The notes: a model not told the origin generated them from the letters alone. A stretch of 64,000 bases of DNA from Aeromonas sp. RU39B (GCF_900156095.1 NZ_FTMJ01000001.1:186001-250000), one strand, 5' to 3'; positions 1 through 9,768 are shown, counted from the first letter of the stretch. Numbers and translations are program-made.

Positions 1-315
1 CCGCTGAGCGAGCAGGAGATCCGCGAGGATTACGAGCTGCACACCGGTGAGGTGATTGTCGAGGAGTTCGGACAGCGCGATCTCGATCCGGCCGCCGTGC
101 CCGGCGTGGTGATCACCGGACACGCTCCCTTCTGCTGGGGCAAGAGTGCCGTCGATGCGGTCCACAACGCACTGGTTCTCGAAGAGGTCGCCGCCATGGC
201 GCTCTCGACCCGTCTGCTCAACCCGGCCATTCATATCGACCAGTCACTGTCGGACAAGCACTACTTCAGAAAACACGGCGCCAACGCTTACTACGGCCAG
301 CGTAGCGACGCCTAA
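1..315 (+). CDS. ulaF: L-ribulose-5-phosphate 4-epimerase (UlaF/SgbE/AraD family), C-terminal part
   Basis: Only the last 104 residues are in the window; the gene begins upstream. The fragment has the class II aldolase/epimerase C-terminus: HAPFCWGK, containing the expected zinc-ligand His, then DAVHNALVLEEVA and a terminal GANAYYGQ with the conserved Tyr. The family interconverts L-ribulose 5-phosphate and D-xylulose 5-phosphate using a divalent metal. AraD, UlaF and SgbE cannot be told apart from this end alone. The next gene on the strand, a 3-keto-L-gulonate-6-phosphate decarboxylase, favours the ascorbate-type paralogue (UlaF or SgbE) over arabinose AraD. The order here (epimerase before decarboxylase) implies further pathway genes upstream of the window. 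Confidence 0.85.
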   Translation, partial: PLSEQEIREDYELHTGEVIVEEFGQRDLDPAAVPGVVITGHAPFCWGKSAVDAVHNALVLEEVAAMALSTRLLNPAIHIDQSLSDKHYFRKHGANAYYGQRSDA

Positions 316-335
316 TCGTTGAATTAAACGGATAC

Positions 336-361
336 CCCGATTGTCGGGTGGCAACTGCCAC
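336..361 (+). other. two adjoining small hairpins in the epimerase-ulaD gap
   Basis: CCCGA-TTG-TCGGG (336-348) is followed directly by GTGGCA-AC-TGCCAC (348-361). There is no U-run, so these look like RNA-processing or stability stems inside an operon rather than a terminator. The rest of the 109-base gap holds the ulaD ribosome binding site (AAGGA near 412). Confidence 0.4.
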
Positions 362-424
362 GGGCTTCGTGCATCCAAAAATCGGGTCATCTCACTGTTT
401 TAGCTATGAAAAAGGATACCTATC

Positions 425-1069
425 ATGACCAAACCCATGCTCCAGATTGCCCTTGATTCCACCGATCTTGCCACCGCCATCGGTATTGCCGACCGGGTCC
501 ACAGCTTTGTCGAAGTGATTGAAGTAGGCACCATTTTGGCGTTTGCTGAAGGGATGAGCGCGGTTAAAACCCTGCGCGAACGTCACCCGGACCACATCAT
601 CGTCTGCGACATGAAGACCACCGACGGCGGCGCCATTTTGGCGCGCATGGCGTTCTCGGCGGGTGCGGACTGGATCACCGTCTCGGCGGCCGCCCACGTC
701 GCCACCATCGCCGCCTGCAAGAAAGTGGCGGACGAGTTTGGTGGTGAAATCCAGATTGAGCTCTACGGCAACTGGACGTTGCAGGATGCCCAGCAGTGGG
801 TAGATATGGGGATTACCCAAGCCATCTATCACCGCTCCCGTGATGCCGAGCTTGCCGGCGTGAGCTGGACCCAGGATGACCTGTCGCGTATGCGCACCCT
901 CTCCGAGTTGGGGCTGGAGCTCTCCATCACTGGCGGCATCGTGCCGGAAGATATCCACCTGTTTGAAGGTATTCGCGCCAAGACCTTTATTGCCGGTCGC
1001 GCGCTGGCCTCTGAAAGTGGCCAAGCCACGGCCGAAGCGCTGCGCAGTGAAATCGCCAAGTATTGGTAA
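425..1069 (+). CDS. ulaD: 3-keto-L-gulonate-6-phosphate decarboxylase
   Basis: 214 residues, the normal length for UlaD/SgbH, a TIM-barrel enzyme of the orotidine-5'-phosphate decarboxylase suprafamily. It makes L-xylulose 5-phosphate and CO2 in L-ascorbate catabolism. All the metal and catalytic positions known from E. coli UlaD are in register: Asp11, Glu33, Asp62, Lys64 and Asp67 (in DMKTTDGG). The YHRSRD motif and the phosphate-binding TGGI and FIAGRA segments follow. The start is supported by AAGGA about ten bases upstream. No UlaE-type 3-epimerase (L-xylulose-5-P to L-ribulose-5-P) is seen downstream; if present it must lie upstream of the window. Confidence 0.93.
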   Translation: MTKPMLQIALDSTDLATAIGIADRVHSFVEVIEVGTILAFAEGMSAVKTLRERHPDHIIVCDMKTTDGGAILARMAFSAGADWITVSAAAHVATIAACKKVADEFGGEIQIELYGNWTLQDAQQWVDMGITQAIYHRSRDAELAGVSWTQDDLSRMRTLSELGLELSITGGIVPEDIHLFEGIRAKTFIAGRALASESGQATAEALRSEIAKYW

Positions 1070-1079
1070 CGTCTCATCA

Positions 1080-1103
1080 GGCGGCCTTCGGGCCGCCGTT
1101 TTT
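1080..1103 (+). terminator. rho-independent terminator or attenuator after ulaD
   Basis: GGCGGCC-TTCG-GGCCGCC (1080-1097) followed by GTTTTTG. It stands between ulaD and the transaldolase gene only about 40 bases further on. It should end or partly attenuate transcription from the ascorbate genes before tal-tkt. Confidence 0.8.
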
Positions 1104-1138
1104 GTTTGTGCTGTTTAACCTCATTCAAGGAGTGATAC

Positions 1139-2092
1139 GTGACCACGCTTCTCGATCAATTGCGGCGGTTGACCACCGTCGTCGCCGACACCGGCGAACT
1201 GCCCGCCATCCTGACCTATCAGCCCGATGACGCCACCACCAACCCGTCGCTGATCTTAAAAGCCGTCGGCCACCCCGACTATGCGCCGCTGCTGGAGCGG
1301 GTGATGGGGGAGGCCCGCGCCGCCCACAGCGAGTGCAGCCAGCAGATTGCCTGCGCCGCCGATAGGCTGATTGTGGCCATCGGCTGTGAGGTGCTCAAAC
1401 ACATTCCCGGCCGCATCTCGACCGAGGTCGATGCCCGTCTCTCGTTTGACACCGAGGCCACGGTGGCCAAGGCGCGCCGCCTTATCAAACTCTATGCCGA
1501 GCAGGGTATCCCGGCTTCGCGGGTGCTGATCAAAATCGCGTCCACCTGGGAGGGGATTCGCGCCGCCGAACAGTTAGAGCGCGAAGGGATCGCCTGCAAC
1601 CTGACGCTGTTGTTTAGCTTTGCCCAGGCGCGCGCCTGCGCCGAAGCTGGCGTCACCCTCATCTCTCCGTTCGTGGGGCGCATCCTCGATTGGTACAAGG
1701 CCAAAACCGGCGAAGAGTATGCCCCCGAGCAAGATCCGGGTGTGCTGTCGGTGCGCGCCATTTACCGCTACTACAAGCGTCACGATTACCCGACCGTGGT
1801 GATGGGGGCGAGCTTTCGCAGCGACGGTGAAGTGCTGGCGCTGGCCGGGTGTGATCGGTTGACTATCAGCCCGCTGCTGCTCAAAGCGCTGGCCGAAGAG
1901 AGTGGAGAATTGGAGGCCAAGCTGGTGGATGACGGGGTGCGAGACGAGCGTCCGGCCCGCATGAGTGAAAATGAGTTTCGCTGGCAGCACAATCAGGACG
2001 CGATGGCGACCGAGAAGCTGGCCGAGGGGATCCGGCTGTTTGCGGCGGATCAGGAAAAACTCGAACAGCTGCTGGCAAGCCGCTTGGGCTAG
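1139..2092 (+). CDS. tal: transaldolase
   Basis: 317 residues, the size of E. coli TalA/TalB. It transfers a dihydroxyacetone unit between sedoheptulose 7-phosphate and glyceraldehyde 3-phosphate in the cytosolic pentose phosphate pathway. The Schiff-base lysine falls at Lys132 in [11 protein letters not shown], the same number as in E. coli TalB; the early DATTNPSL motif and the ISPFVGRI segment are also present. The start is GTG, with AAGGAG placed eight bases upstream. It is followed after 11 bases by transketolase, so the two are an operon able to recycle pentose phosphates made by the neighbouring sugar pathways. Probably a catabolic paralogue rather than the only housekeeping copy (inference). 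Confidence 0.95.
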   Translation: MTTLLDQLRRLTTVVADTGELPAILTYQPDDATTNPSLILKAVGHPDYAPLLERVMGEARAAHSECSQQIACAADRLIVAIGCEVLKHIPGRISTEVDARLSFDTEATVAKARRLIKLYAEQGIPASRVLIKIASTWEGIRAAEQLEREGIACNLTLLFSFAQARACAEAGVTLISPFVGRILDWYKAKTGEEYAPEQDPGVLSVRAIYRYYKRHDYPTVVMGASFRSDGEVLALAGCDRLTISPLLLKALAEESGELEAKLVDDGVRDERPARMSENEFRWQHNQDAMATEKLAEGIRLFAADQEKLEQLLASRLG

Positions 2093-2103
2093 GGAGTGAC
2101 ACC

Positions 2104-4119
2104 ATGAAACTTGATGCAAGAACCCTGGCCAATGCAGTGCGCATGCTCAGCGTGGATGCGGTGCAGGCGGCTAACTCCGGCCACCCGGGGGCACCGATGG
2201 GGATGGCTGATATCGCCGAAGTGCTGTGGCGCCGTCATCTGCGCCACAACCCTGCCGACCCGCAGTGGATCAACCGCGACCGCTTTGTGCTCTCCAACGG
2301 CCACGGCTCCATGCTGCTTTACTCGCTGCTGCACCTGACCGGTTACGATCTGCCTATCGAAGAGTTGCGCCGTTTTCGCCAACTGCATAGCCGCACTCCG
2401 GGCCACCCGGAGTATGGCTATACCCCTGGCGTGGAAACCACTACCGGCCCGCTGGGGCAGGGCATTGCCAATGCCGTGGGCATGGCGCTGGCTGAAAAAG
2501 TGCTGGGGGCCCAGTTTAATCGCGGCGCGCATCAGGTGATCGATCACTACACCTGGGCCTTTCTCGGTGATGGTTGCCTCATGGAGGGGATCTCCCACGA
2601 AGTCTGCTCGCTGGCCGCCACTCTGGGGCTTGGCAAGCTGATCGCGTTTTGGGATGACAACGGCATCTCCATCGACGGTCACGTTGAGGGCTGGTTTACC
2701 GACAACACCCCCGAGCGGTTTCGGGCCTATGGCTGGCAGGTGATCGAGGCGGTGGACGGGCACGATCCTGCCGCCATTGACGCCGCCATTGTGGCGGCCA
2801 AGGGGGATAGTGCCCGGCCAACCTTAATCTGCTGCAAGACGGTGATCGGTTTTGGCTCGCCGAATAAGTCGGGGAGCCATGATTGTCACGGCGCACCACT
2901 GGGTGAGAGTGAAGTGGCCAAGGTGCGCGACGCGCTGGGTTGGCCCTGGCCAGCCTTTGTGATCCCCGATGAGATCTACGCCGCCTGGGATGCCCGCTCG
3001 GCCGGAGCGATAGCCCAGTCGAGCTGGCAGCATCAGTGGCGTGCCTTTGCTGCGGCCGAGCCCGAGCTTGCCGGCGAGCTGGATCGCCGCTGCCGCGGTG
3101 AACTGCCGAGCCACTGGCAGAGCACCATGGCCGATTATCTGGCCGGGTTGCAGGCTAATCCGGCTGCCGTGGCCAGCCGTCAGGCGAGCCTGAATACCCT
3201 CAATCAGCTGGCACCCATGCTGCCTGAGTTACTGGGGGGATCGGCCGATCTGGCGCCCTCTAACCTCACTCGCCACAAACTGGCGGTGAGTGTCAGCGCC
3301 GAGCAGCCGGATGGCAACTACCTGCACTACGGCGTTCGCGAGTTTGGCATGTCCGCCATCATGAACGGGGTGGCCCTGCACGGCGGGTTTATTCCCTACG
3401 GCGGCACCTTCCTGATATTTATGGAGTATGCCCGCAATGCGGTGCGCATGGCGGCCCTGATGAAACAGCGCGCCATTTTTGTCTACACCCATGACTCCAT
3501 CGGACTGGGTGAAGATGGCCCGACCCACCAACCGGTCGAGCAGTTGGCCTCGCTGCGCCTGACACCCAACATGGAAACCTGGCGCCCTTGCGATCAAGTG
3601 GAGACCGCCGCCAGTTGGCAGGCTGCCATTGAGCGTCGTGACGGCCCGAGTGCGCTGATCTTCTCGCGCCAGGCGTTGGCTCAGCACTCCCGTGATGGGA
3701 ATCAGTTGGCGGCGATTGCCCGTGGTGGCTATGTGCTGCGCGACTGCGTGGGCATTCCGGCTCTGATCCTGATTGCGACGGGGTCGGAAGTGGGGCTGGC
3801 CATGAGCGTGGCAACGACGCTTGGTGCCCAAGGGGTGAAGGTGCGGGTGGTGTCTATGCCGTGCACCGAGCGCTTTGATCGCCAGCCGGCAGCCTACCGC
3901 GAGCAGGTGTTGCCCTCCAGTGTGCGGGCACGCCTTGCCATTGAGGCCGGGATCGCCGGTTTCTGGCAGCGCTACACCGGTCTGGATGGGGATGTGGTCG
4001 GCATGACCGGCTTTGGCGAGTCGGCCCCGGCCGGTGAACTGTTCGAGCTGTTCGGCTTTAGCCATGAACAGGTACTGGACAAGGCGCGGACTCTATTGCA
4101 ACGTCATTATCAGGCCTGA
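2104..4119 (+). CDS. tkt: transketolase
   Basis: 671 residues, full length for TktA/TktB. It moves two-carbon ketol units between sugar phosphates with thiamine diphosphate and Mg2+. The N-terminal part has [14 protein letters not shown] and the ThDP motif GDGCLMEG (about residue 158) completed by DDNGISIDG. The pyrimidine domain has the catalytic glutamate in [14 protein letters not shown] (about 410) and the substrate-binding [15 protein letters not shown] segment. It has its own ribosome site (AGGGAG) 11 bases after tal and almost certainly shares its transcript. Compare the split transketolase at 17.4-19.2 kb in this window, which belongs to another pathway. Confidence 0.96.
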   Translation: MKLDARTLANAVRMLSVDAVQAANSGHPGAPMGMADIAEVLWRRHLRHNPADPQWINRDRFVLSNGHGSMLLYSLLHLTGYDLPIEELRRFRQLHSRTPGHPEYGYTPGVETTTGPLGQGIANAVGMALAEKVLGAQFNRGAHQVIDHYTWAFLGDGCLMEGISHEVCSLAATLGLGKLIAFWDDNGISIDGHVEGWFTDNTPERFRAYGWQVIEAVDGHDPAAIDAAIVAAKGDSARPTLICCKTVIGFGSPNKSGSHDCHGAPLGESEVAKVRDALGWPWPAFVIPDEIYAAWDARSAGAIAQSSWQHQWRAFAAAEPELAGELDRRCRGELPSHWQSTMADYLAGLQANPAAVASRQASLNTLNQLAPMLPELLGGSADLAPSNLTRHKLAVSVSAEQPDGNYLHYGVREFGMSAIMNGVALHGGFIPYGGTFLIFMEYARNAVRMAALMKQRAIFVYTHDSIGLGEDGPTHQPVEQLASLRLTPNMETWRPCDQVETAASWQAAIERRDGPSALIFSRQALAQHSRDGNQLAAIARGGYVLRDCVGIPALILIATGSEVGLAMSVATTLGAQGVKVRVVSMPCTERFDRQPAAYREQVLPSSVRARLAIEAGIAGFWQRYTGLDGDVVGMTGFGESAPAGELFELFGFSHEQVLDKARTLLQRHYQA

Positions 4120-4121
4120 TA

Positions 4122-4236
4122 ACACGCTGTTTACCTGTTATCGGGTCTCAATCCATGGTCAACGACAGGTTGTGCAACATGATTTATCGCTTCGGAAAAC
4201 AGGAGGGTAAACAGTGTGGTACCAGTCGTTGACCAT
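4122..4236. repeat. two interleaved inverted-repeat pairs
   Basis: Pair A: CTGTTTACC at 4127-4135 and its complement GGTAAACAG at 4206-4214, with flanking bases largely matching. Pair B: ATGGTCAACGAC at 4155-4166 and an exact complement GTCGTTGACCAT at 4225-4236. The order is A, B, A', B', so the pairs cross. The core TGGTCAAC of pair B matches nine of twelve bases of the TTGGTCAACCAA operators found in the hexuronate locus further on, so this may be a pair of GntR-type operators about 70 bases apart upstream of yagU. Confidence 0.55.
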
Positions 4237-4504
4237 TAAATAACACAGTGGAGGTGGATATTATATTGGATAAATCACTCAATATGACGTGGTGAAATAC
4301 AGGATGTCCACATTTCGTTAAGAAACACTTAATAAAGAGTTTGTCTGGTCTGATTTTTAGACCGCTATTGATTGCTTGGTAAAATAATAAGTCGATAAAA
4401 GAGAAGCGAGGCGTCGCTTTATCCTGAAATAATGAAACACTGTATGAATAAGAATCAGATTATCTGAATACACTGTATATATTCATGTGATACTATTCTG
4501 CATG

Positions 4505-4521
4505 CCCTTTTGATAAAAGGG
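4505..4521 (+). other. leader hairpin before yagU
   Basis: CCCTTTT-GAT-AAAAGGG, a perfect seven-base stem just before the yagU ribosome binding site (AGGAG at about 4528). It could affect translation or mRNA stability. Confidence 0.4.
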
Positions 4522-4538
4522 TTTAATAGGAGAGAAAA

Positions 4539-5153
4539 ATGAGTATTTTTGAACAAACTCCGGTAGCGCGCAGACGCTACGGGTTGGCCGCATTTATCGG
4601 TTTGATCGCTGGTATTGTCTCTGCATTTGTAAAATGGGGGGCGGAGCATCCGCTGCCTCCGCGTAGCCCGACGGATATCTTCAGTGCTGCCTGCTCTCCG
4701 GAATCGCTGATCCGTGCAGCCGATCAGATTGACTGCTCGCGTAACTTCCTGAACCCGCCCTATGTATTCCTGCGCGACTGGTTGGGTGTTGCTGATCCGA
4801 ATGCTGCGGTATATACCTTTGCCGGCCACGTATTTAACTGGGTGGGTGTAACACATATTACCTTCTCCATTGTGTTCGCCGTAGGTTATTGCATCGTTGC
4901 CGAAGTCTTCCCCAAGATTAAATTGTGGCAAGGTCTGTTGGCCGGTGCGCTGGCACAACTGTTCGTGCACATGATCTCTTTCCCGCTGATGGGTCTGACT
5001 CCGCCGCTGGCTGCGCTGCCGTGGTATGAGCACGTTTCCGAAATCGTCGGTCACCTGATTTGGTTCTGGTCGATTGAAATTATCCGTCGTGACCTGCGTA
5101 ACCGCATCACTCACGAGCCGGATCCTGAAATTCCGCTCAACGCGGCCCGTTAA
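4539..5153 (+). CDS. yagU: inner membrane protein YagU (DUF1440 family)
   Basis: 204 residues, closely resembling E. coli YagU along its whole length ([68 protein letters not shown]). The family is a small inner membrane protein that in E. coli has been linked to acid resistance; its molecular role is not established. Hydrophobic segments lie at about residues 15-32, 95-125 and 130-155, with an Arg-rich cytoplasmic-type tail. The start follows AGGAGAGAAAA. It stands alone between terminators, with a long upstream region carrying operator-like repeats. Confidence 0.93.
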   Translation: MSIFEQTPVARRRYGLAAFIGLIAGIVSAFVKWGAEHPLPPRSPTDIFSAACSPESLIRAADQIDCSRNFLNPPYVFLRDWLGVADPNAAVYTFAGHVFNWVGVTHITFSIVFAVGYCIVAEVFPKIKLWQGLLAGALAQLFVHMISFPLMGLTPPLAALPWYEHVSEIVGHLIWFWSIEIIRRDLRNRITHEPDPEIPLNAAR

Positions 5154-5194
5154 TGGGTATATTGTCAGGAGCAATCTAGTGTTCCTGATAACGT

Positions 5195-5230
5195 AAAAAG
5201 CCGACATTCCGGATAGGATGTCGGCTTTTT
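5195..5230. terminator. bidirectional terminator between yagU and uxuA
   Basis: AAAAAGCCGACAT, a ten-base loop, then ATGTCGGCTTTTT. The A-run and T-run make it usable from both converging genes. Confidence 0.9.
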
Positions 5231-5294
5231 TATCGGCAAATATCAGCCAGTCAGCTTAAAACCAACGGGACGCCGGACGCCCGGTATTTTATGG

Positions 5295-6482
5295 TTAGCG
5301 TTCGCTGAAGAAGGCGCGCCGGATCCCCAGCTCAAGGCCACGCACCTCGGCCAGCCCCTTAAGGCGGCCGATGCAAGAGTAACCCGGGTTGGTTTTCTTG
5401 TTGAGGTCATCGATCATCTGATGGCCGTGGTCGGGGCGCATCGGAATGGCGCGCTGATCCCCGGCGGCCAGTCGGCGTTGCTCCTCGCGAACGATCTCCA
5501 GCACCACGTTATACATGTCCACATCTCCGTTGAGGTGGGCGGCCTCGTGGAAGGTCATGGGGTCCTCTTCACGCTTGGTCGAGCGCAGATGGGTGAAGTA
5601 GATGCGATCGCCATAGGCTTTGATCATTGCCACCAGATCGTTGTCACTGCGCACCCCGTAAGAGCCGGTGCACATGGTCAAACCGTTCATCGGGCTTGGC
5701 ACCCGCTCAACTAACCAGGCGATATCGTCGATGGTGGATACGATGCGCGGCAGGCCGAGAATGGGGCGGGGCGGGTCATCGGGATGCACCGCCAGACGAA
5801 CCCCCACCTCTTCACAGACCGGGACGATCTGGCACAGAAAATCAGCCATGTGTTCACGCAACGTGGCTTTGTCGATATGGCGGTATTTGTCGAGCTGGGC
5901 TTGGAATTGCGCCAGGGTATAGCCCTCTTCTGCGCCGGGCAGACCGGCGATGATGTTGCGGGTCAGAGTCTCTACCTGCTCCGGCGTCATCGCGGCGTAA
6001 TAGTCACGGGCCTGCTGCTGTTCGCGCTCGCTATATTCGTCAAAGGCTCCCGGACGCTTGAGAATGCACAGCTCAAAAGCGGCAAAGGCGATGTGATCAA
6101 AGCGCAGGGCGCGCGAACCATCAGGCAGCTCATAAGCCAGATCGGTCCGGGTCCAGTCCAGCACCGGCATAAAGTTGTAGCAGACGGTATCGATGCCGCA
6201 GGCCGCCAGATTGCGGATGCTCTGCTTGTAGTTATCGATCCAGAGTTGGTACTGGCCGGTGTGGGTCTTGATCTCTTCGTGCACAGGCACGCTCTCCACC
6301 ACCGACCAGGTCATTCCCTTCTCTTCGATGAGCGCTTTGCGTGCAAGGATCTCCTCGACACTCCAGATCTGCCCGTTGGGAATATGGTGCAGGGCGGTGA
6401 CGATGCCGGTGGCTCCGGCTTGTCGAATATCATTGAGGGTGACCGGGTCATTCGGCCCGTACCAGCGCCAAGTCTGTTCCAT
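5295..6482 (-). CDS. uxuA: D-mannonate dehydratase
   Basis: 395 residues, matching UxuA length. It dehydrates D-mannonate to 2-keto-3-deoxygluconate (KDG), the common product of glucuronate catabolism, using Fe2+/Mn2+ in an AP-endonuclease-like TIM barrel. Seen: N-terminal [46 protein letters not shown] and [15 protein letters not shown] near the C-terminus, all typical of the family and supplying the His, Cys and Asp metal ligands. It is the second gene of a two-gene minus-strand unit, 27 bases after the GntR regulator. UxuB and UxaC, the preceding steps, are encoded about 5 kb away on the other strand. Confidence 0.96.
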   Translation of the reverse strand: MEQTWRWYGPNDPVTLNDIRQAGATGIVTALHHIPNGQIWSVEEILARKALIEEKGMTWSVVESVPVHEEIKTHTGQYQLWIDNYKQSIRNLAACGIDTVCYNFMPVLDWTRTDLAYELPDGSRALRFDHIAFAAFELCILKRPGAFDEYSEREQQQARDYYAAMTPEQVETLTRNIIAGLPGAEEGYTLAQFQAQLDKYRHIDKATLREHMADFLCQIVPVCEEVGVRLAVHPDDPPRPILGLPRIVSTIDDIAWLVERVPSPMNGLTMCTGSYGVRSDNDLVAMIKAYGDRIYFTHLRSTKREEDPMTFHEAAHLNGDVDMYNVVLEIVREEQRRLAAGDQRAIPMRPDHGHQMIDDLNKKTNPGYSCIGRLKGLAEVRGLELGIRRAFFSER

Positions 6483-6509
6483 TACTGCCTCGTTTCGTCT
6501 CTTGAGAGG

Positions 6510-7253
6510 TTAACTGGCGAATCTGACGGGATAGGAAGCAAACAGATAACCGTCAAATTCGGGGGCATCGACATCGGAAAGTTCCATCAGTCGCTGCTTC
6601 ACATTTTCCAGGTGGGTCCACATAGCCAGTTTGGCGGCCGCGGGATCCTTCTTTTGCATTGCAGCCAGAATTGCCTGGTGGTCTTTGAGCCACTCCTGAC
6701 GGTATTCATAGCTGGCAATGCGTTCGTGCAAGTGTTGCCACATAGGGTTGTTGTCACGGCTCTCCCAGGAGTGTTGCCACAAGTCGACCAGCAGATTGTT
6801 GTGGGTCGCCTCGGCAATCGCCTGGTGAAAGTCCCTGTCGCCATCTTCTCCTTCACCACTTTCAAGGTCGCGACGCTCGGCCTCGAGCGCCGCCCGCATC
6901 TTCTGGATGTCACTCGGAGTGACCTGAAGGGCAGCAAATTCGGCAATGTTGCTCTCGAGCAGTTGGCGGGCTTGCAGTAACTCAAAAGGTCCCATCATGC
7001 GGCTGCGTGACGTCGTGTTATCCGCATCAGGAATGGCGATAACGTAGATACCTGACCCTTTGCGAACCTCCACAAAACCTTCAATTTCCAGCATGATTAG
7101 GGCCTCACGGACTACCGAGCGCCCCACTCCCAATTGTTCTGCGATATCACGCTCTGGTGGGAGGCGAGTTCCGATCGAATAGTGTCCGGATGCCAGCTCC
7201 TGCTTGAGGAACTCCCCTACCTCCCGATACTGACGTTTGACCTCAGTGTTCAT
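6510..7253 (-). CDS. uxuR: GntR/FadR-type regulator of hexuronate genes (UxuR/ExuR-like)
   Basis: 247 residues from the ATG at 7253. An upstream in-frame ATG at 7325 would add 24 residues, but it lies across the operator at 7309-7320, while the chosen one has AGGAG nine bases before it. N-terminal winged helix: GTRLPPERDIAEQLGVGRS with REALIMLEIEGFVEV, then GSGIYVI. The C-terminal all-helical FCD ligand domain (about 90-220) includes DFHQAIAEATHN. UxuR and ExuR are repressors released by fructuronate or galacturonate. The gene precedes uxuA and carries an operator in its own promoter, which implies autoregulation. Whether it is nearer UxuR or ExuR cannot be decided by eye. Confidence 0.85.
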   Translation of the reverse strand: MNTEVKRQYREVGEFLKQELASGHYSIGTRLPPERDIAEQLGVGRSVVREALIMLEIEGFVEVRKGSGIYVIAIPDADNTTSRSRMMGPFELLQARQLLESNIAEFAALQVTPSDIQKMRAALEAERRDLESGEGEDGDRDFHQAIAEATHNNLLVDLWQHSWESRDNNPMWQHLHERIASYEYRQEWLKDHQAILAAMQKKDPAAAKLAMWTHLENVKQRLMELSDVDAPEFDGYLFASYPVRFAS

Positions 7254-7308
7254 GACGTCACACTCCTGAGTGATTTGATAATTACGAATGGTAGGGAATT
7301 GTGCCAAA

Positions 7309-7320
7309 TTGGTCAACCAA
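7309..7320. promoter_or_regulatory. GntR-family operator upstream of uxuR-uxuA
   Basis: TTGGT-CA-ACCAA, palindromic except for the central two bases, matching the FadR-subfamily pattern TNGTNNNACNA and the known UxuR/ExuR type of box. It sits 56 bases before the regulator start, between it and the end of the GH31 gene. A second half-site TTGGTTGAT follows at 7330. Confidence 0.8.
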
Positions 7321-7373
7321 AGCAAAGCGTTGGTTGATGTCTGTCACCTTTTTACATTCAACTCAGCATGTGG

Positions 7374-9737
7374 TTACTCACGTTGCCAGTGGGATTGCTG
7401 CTTACCGTTGATATAGAGCGTTCTCTGTTCTGATTCCGGTAGCGTGATATTGAGGTGGTGCCAGGCTGGCTCAAAGTTACCTTCACAGGTGAAGTTCACA
7501 TCGATACGTGTGGCGTCAGAGCTTATCTGCCAGTACAGCCAGAATGCGTTGTTGCGCTGATAGCCGTAACTCTCGCCGTCATCTTCAAACAGCATTCCGC
7601 CGTCATTTCCTTCGCCAAGGTGCGGGAACAAAAGCAAGGTTCGCTGATCATCAGCTTGCATATCGCTATAGGCGACGCGCGATGAGAGGGGGAGCATGGC
7701 CCCGGCGCGCACCAGCAGTGGAATGCGCTCCAGTGGTGCATCCAGAACGATGTGCTGGCCGCCGCAATACCACTGACCTGTATAAAAGTCATACCAGCCG
7801 CTCTGATTATCTGGCAGATAGACAGGGCGTTGACGTTGACCAGGTTCAACCACACTGGCAACCAACAGATCGCGACCGAGTAAAAAGTCATCACCCTCAA
7901 TAAAGGTGTTGGGATCCTGCTCGTGATCCAGGAAGGTGGGGCGCAGTATGGGTTCATCGCGACTACTGGCGAGCCACAACAGCGTATAGAGGTAGGGCAG
8001 CAACCGATATCGCAGCGCGATGGCTGAACGGATAATCGGTGTCACTGATGGGTACATCCAGGGTTCGTTGACCGTATGATCATCGTTCCAGGAGTGAATA
8101 GTGAAACGAGGATGCATTACCCCATTTTGAACCCAACGTACAAACAATTCCGGATCGGGTTTTTCGCCTGAAAAACCGCCGACATCATGGCCGACGTTAT
8201 ACAGCCCGGAAAGGCTCATGCCGAGACCCATTCGGATGTTATAACGAAGTGTTTGCCAGTTGGTGCGATTATCCCCACTCCAGGTTTGGACATAGCGCTG
8301 CATGCCTGCACAACCGGAACGTGAAATCAGATACGGACGAAGAGTCGGTGCAAATTGCTGTTGTGCTTCAAGAGACGCTCTCATCATCAGCAATGGCATG
8401 ACAGGGCGGATTAATTTGATCGGGATAGGTTGACCAAAACCATTGCAACTGGCCTCAGCATCCCAAATTTCATATTCGTTGTTGTCGTTCCAGGTTGAAT
8501 CAATGCCTTTTTTTAGCAGTTGTTCGGTCACATTATCCTGCCACCACTGGATAGTAGCCGGATTGGTAAAGTCTAGGTGTGAACCCTCGTCATCCCAGAA
8601 AACAGAACGTTCAGGCTGATCTGACTCAGAATCACGTATAAACAGCCCTAGTTCGGCGACTTCTTCATAGCGTGGATGGTCTTGTAGCAAACAGGGTTTA
8701 ATGTTGGCCGCCAGTTTGAAACCAGCTTGATGGAATGCGGCACTCATCCCTTCAGGGTCTGGCACTTTGTCTCGATTCCAATTAAAGACATAACGTTTGT
8801 TGCCAATCGAGGTGTAACCCGAAGAGAGTTGGAATGAGTCACAAGGAATGGCATGTTTATGGCACAGCCGGATGAAATTCATCAACTGTTGTTGGGCATC
8901 GGGTGCATCTGTGTAATGCATGGTTGAGCCGCTATAACCCAAACTCCAGCGTGGAGGAAAGATAGTTTTTCCGGTTAACCTGACAAAGCGCTGGGTCACC
9001 TCTAACACCGTTGGACCCAGCATCAGGTAATAATCCAAATCACCAGCTTCCGCCTGATAGCGGCGATAGGGCAGGTGATAATTATCCAGCTCGTTACCAA
9101 GATCGATCTGGCAGGTGCTCAAGTTGTCATAGAAAAGCCCGAAACTGACACCTTCATTGCGGGTGATGGTAAAGGGAATATGTTTGTATAGCGGGTCTGT
9201 GCTGGCCGCGTTGTAACCCATCGCATCGAGATTACGCATTTCGAAACGGCGGCCGGAACGCTCCAGATCACCACTTTTTTCGCCCAAGCCATAATAGCGA
9301 TCAGAAGGATGGCGACGTTGGAAGTGTGCGATACCATCGCCATGCGGGTTGAGCTGGTAAGCGCCTGTATGTCTGTCAGTGGCCAAGGTTAGCCACTGAC
9401 CTTCACTCAGGTACTCCCACTCCAACCAGAGCGGCTGATGGATGGTTATTCGCAGAGATGTGGTAGTGATCCGCACCCCTTCTTCAAGGGTTTCTAAACG
9501 ATAACCTGGCAGGCTAAACCCTTCGCAGCTATTTCTGAATCGACCTGTCCATGGGGTATCACGCTCTGGCGCAATACTCCAGGTTCTATTCAGGGTCAAA
9601 CCTTCTGGGCGCTGAATCATGACTCTGCATAGGGTCTCTTCCAGCACATAGATACGCATCAAATAGCGTTCTTCGATCTTGAGTTCAACAAACTCATCAG
9701 TGTGTTGGTTAAGAACCCATTTTTTCAGTGTTTTCAT
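7374..9737 (-). CDS. GH31 family alpha-glycosidase
   Basis: 787 residues, cytoplasmic (no signal peptide). N-terminal beta-sandwich (about 1-250) with YYGLGEKSGDLERSGRRFEM, then the (beta/alpha)8 barrel with PPRWSLGYSGS. The GH31 nucleophile is Asp418 in GIDSTWNDNNEYEIWD and the likely acid/base is Asp489 in TWSGDNRTNW; HDVGGFSG and HPRFTIHSWN follow, then C-terminal beta domains. GH31 enzymes include alpha-glucosidases, alpha-xylosidases, sulfoquinovosidase and alpha-glucan lyase. The WNDNNE signature differs from YicI and YihQ types, so the substrate is unknown. Its place between a hexuronate-type transporter and uxuR-uxuA suggests it opens an alpha-glycoside that releases or accompanies a hexuronate after import. 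It starts 31 bases after the transporter stop, with a weak ribosome site (GAG). Confidence 0.88.
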   Translation of the reverse strand: MKTLKKWVLNQHTDEFVELKIEERYLMRIYVLEETLCRVMIQRPEGLTLNRTWSIAPERDTPWTGRFRNSCEGFSLPGYRLETLEEGVRITTTSLRITIHQPLWLEWEYLSEGQWLTLATDRHTGAYQLNPHGDGIAHFQRRHPSDRYYGLGEKSGDLERSGRRFEMRNLDAMGYNAASTDPLYKHIPFTITRNEGVSFGLFYDNLSTCQIDLGNELDNYHLPYRRYQAEAGDLDYYLMLGPTVLEVTQRFVRLTGKTIFPPRWSLGYSGSTMHYTDAPDAQQQLMNFIRLCHKHAIPCDSFQLSSGYTSIGNKRYVFNWNRDKVPDPEGMSAAFHQAGFKLAANIKPCLLQDHPRYEEVAELGLFIRDSESDQPERSVFWDDEGSHLDFTNPATIQWWQDNVTEQLLKKGIDSTWNDNNEYEIWDAEASCNGFGQPIPIKLIRPVMPLLMMRASLEAQQQFAPTLRPYLISRSGCAGMQRYVQTWSGDNRTNWQTLRYNIRMGLGMSLSGLYNVGHDVGGFSGEKPDPELFVRWVQNGVMHPRFTIHSWNDDHTVNEPWMYPSVTPIIRSAIALRYRLLPYLYTLLWLASSRDEPILRPTFLDHEQDPNTFIEGDDFLLGRDLLVASVVEPGQRQRPVYLPDNQSGWYDFYTGQWYCGGQHIVLDAPLERIPLLVRAGAMLPLSSRVAYSDMQADDQRTLLLFPHLGEGNDGGMLFEDDGESYGYQRNNAFWLYWQISSDATRIDVNFTCEGNFEPAWHHLNITLPESEQRTLYINGKQQSHWQRE

Positions 9738-9768
9738 AATCTACTCGTACGGATATAGGGACGATACA

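Larger units (their letters stand above)
4120..4538. other. 419-base intergenic region, tkt to yagU
   Basis: AT-rich relative to its neighbours and without a credible ORF. It holds two interleaved inverted repeats (4122-4236), a small AAGCGA-GGCG-TCGCTT hairpin (4404-4419) and the yagU leader stem at 4505-4521. No clear U-run terminator for tkt was found. Confidence 0.6.

Noticed and set aside
5784-6980. 398-codon plus-strand frame opposite uxuA and uxuR
   Set aside because: Antisense shadow spanning two unambiguous genes on the minus strand, no ribosome site or domain.
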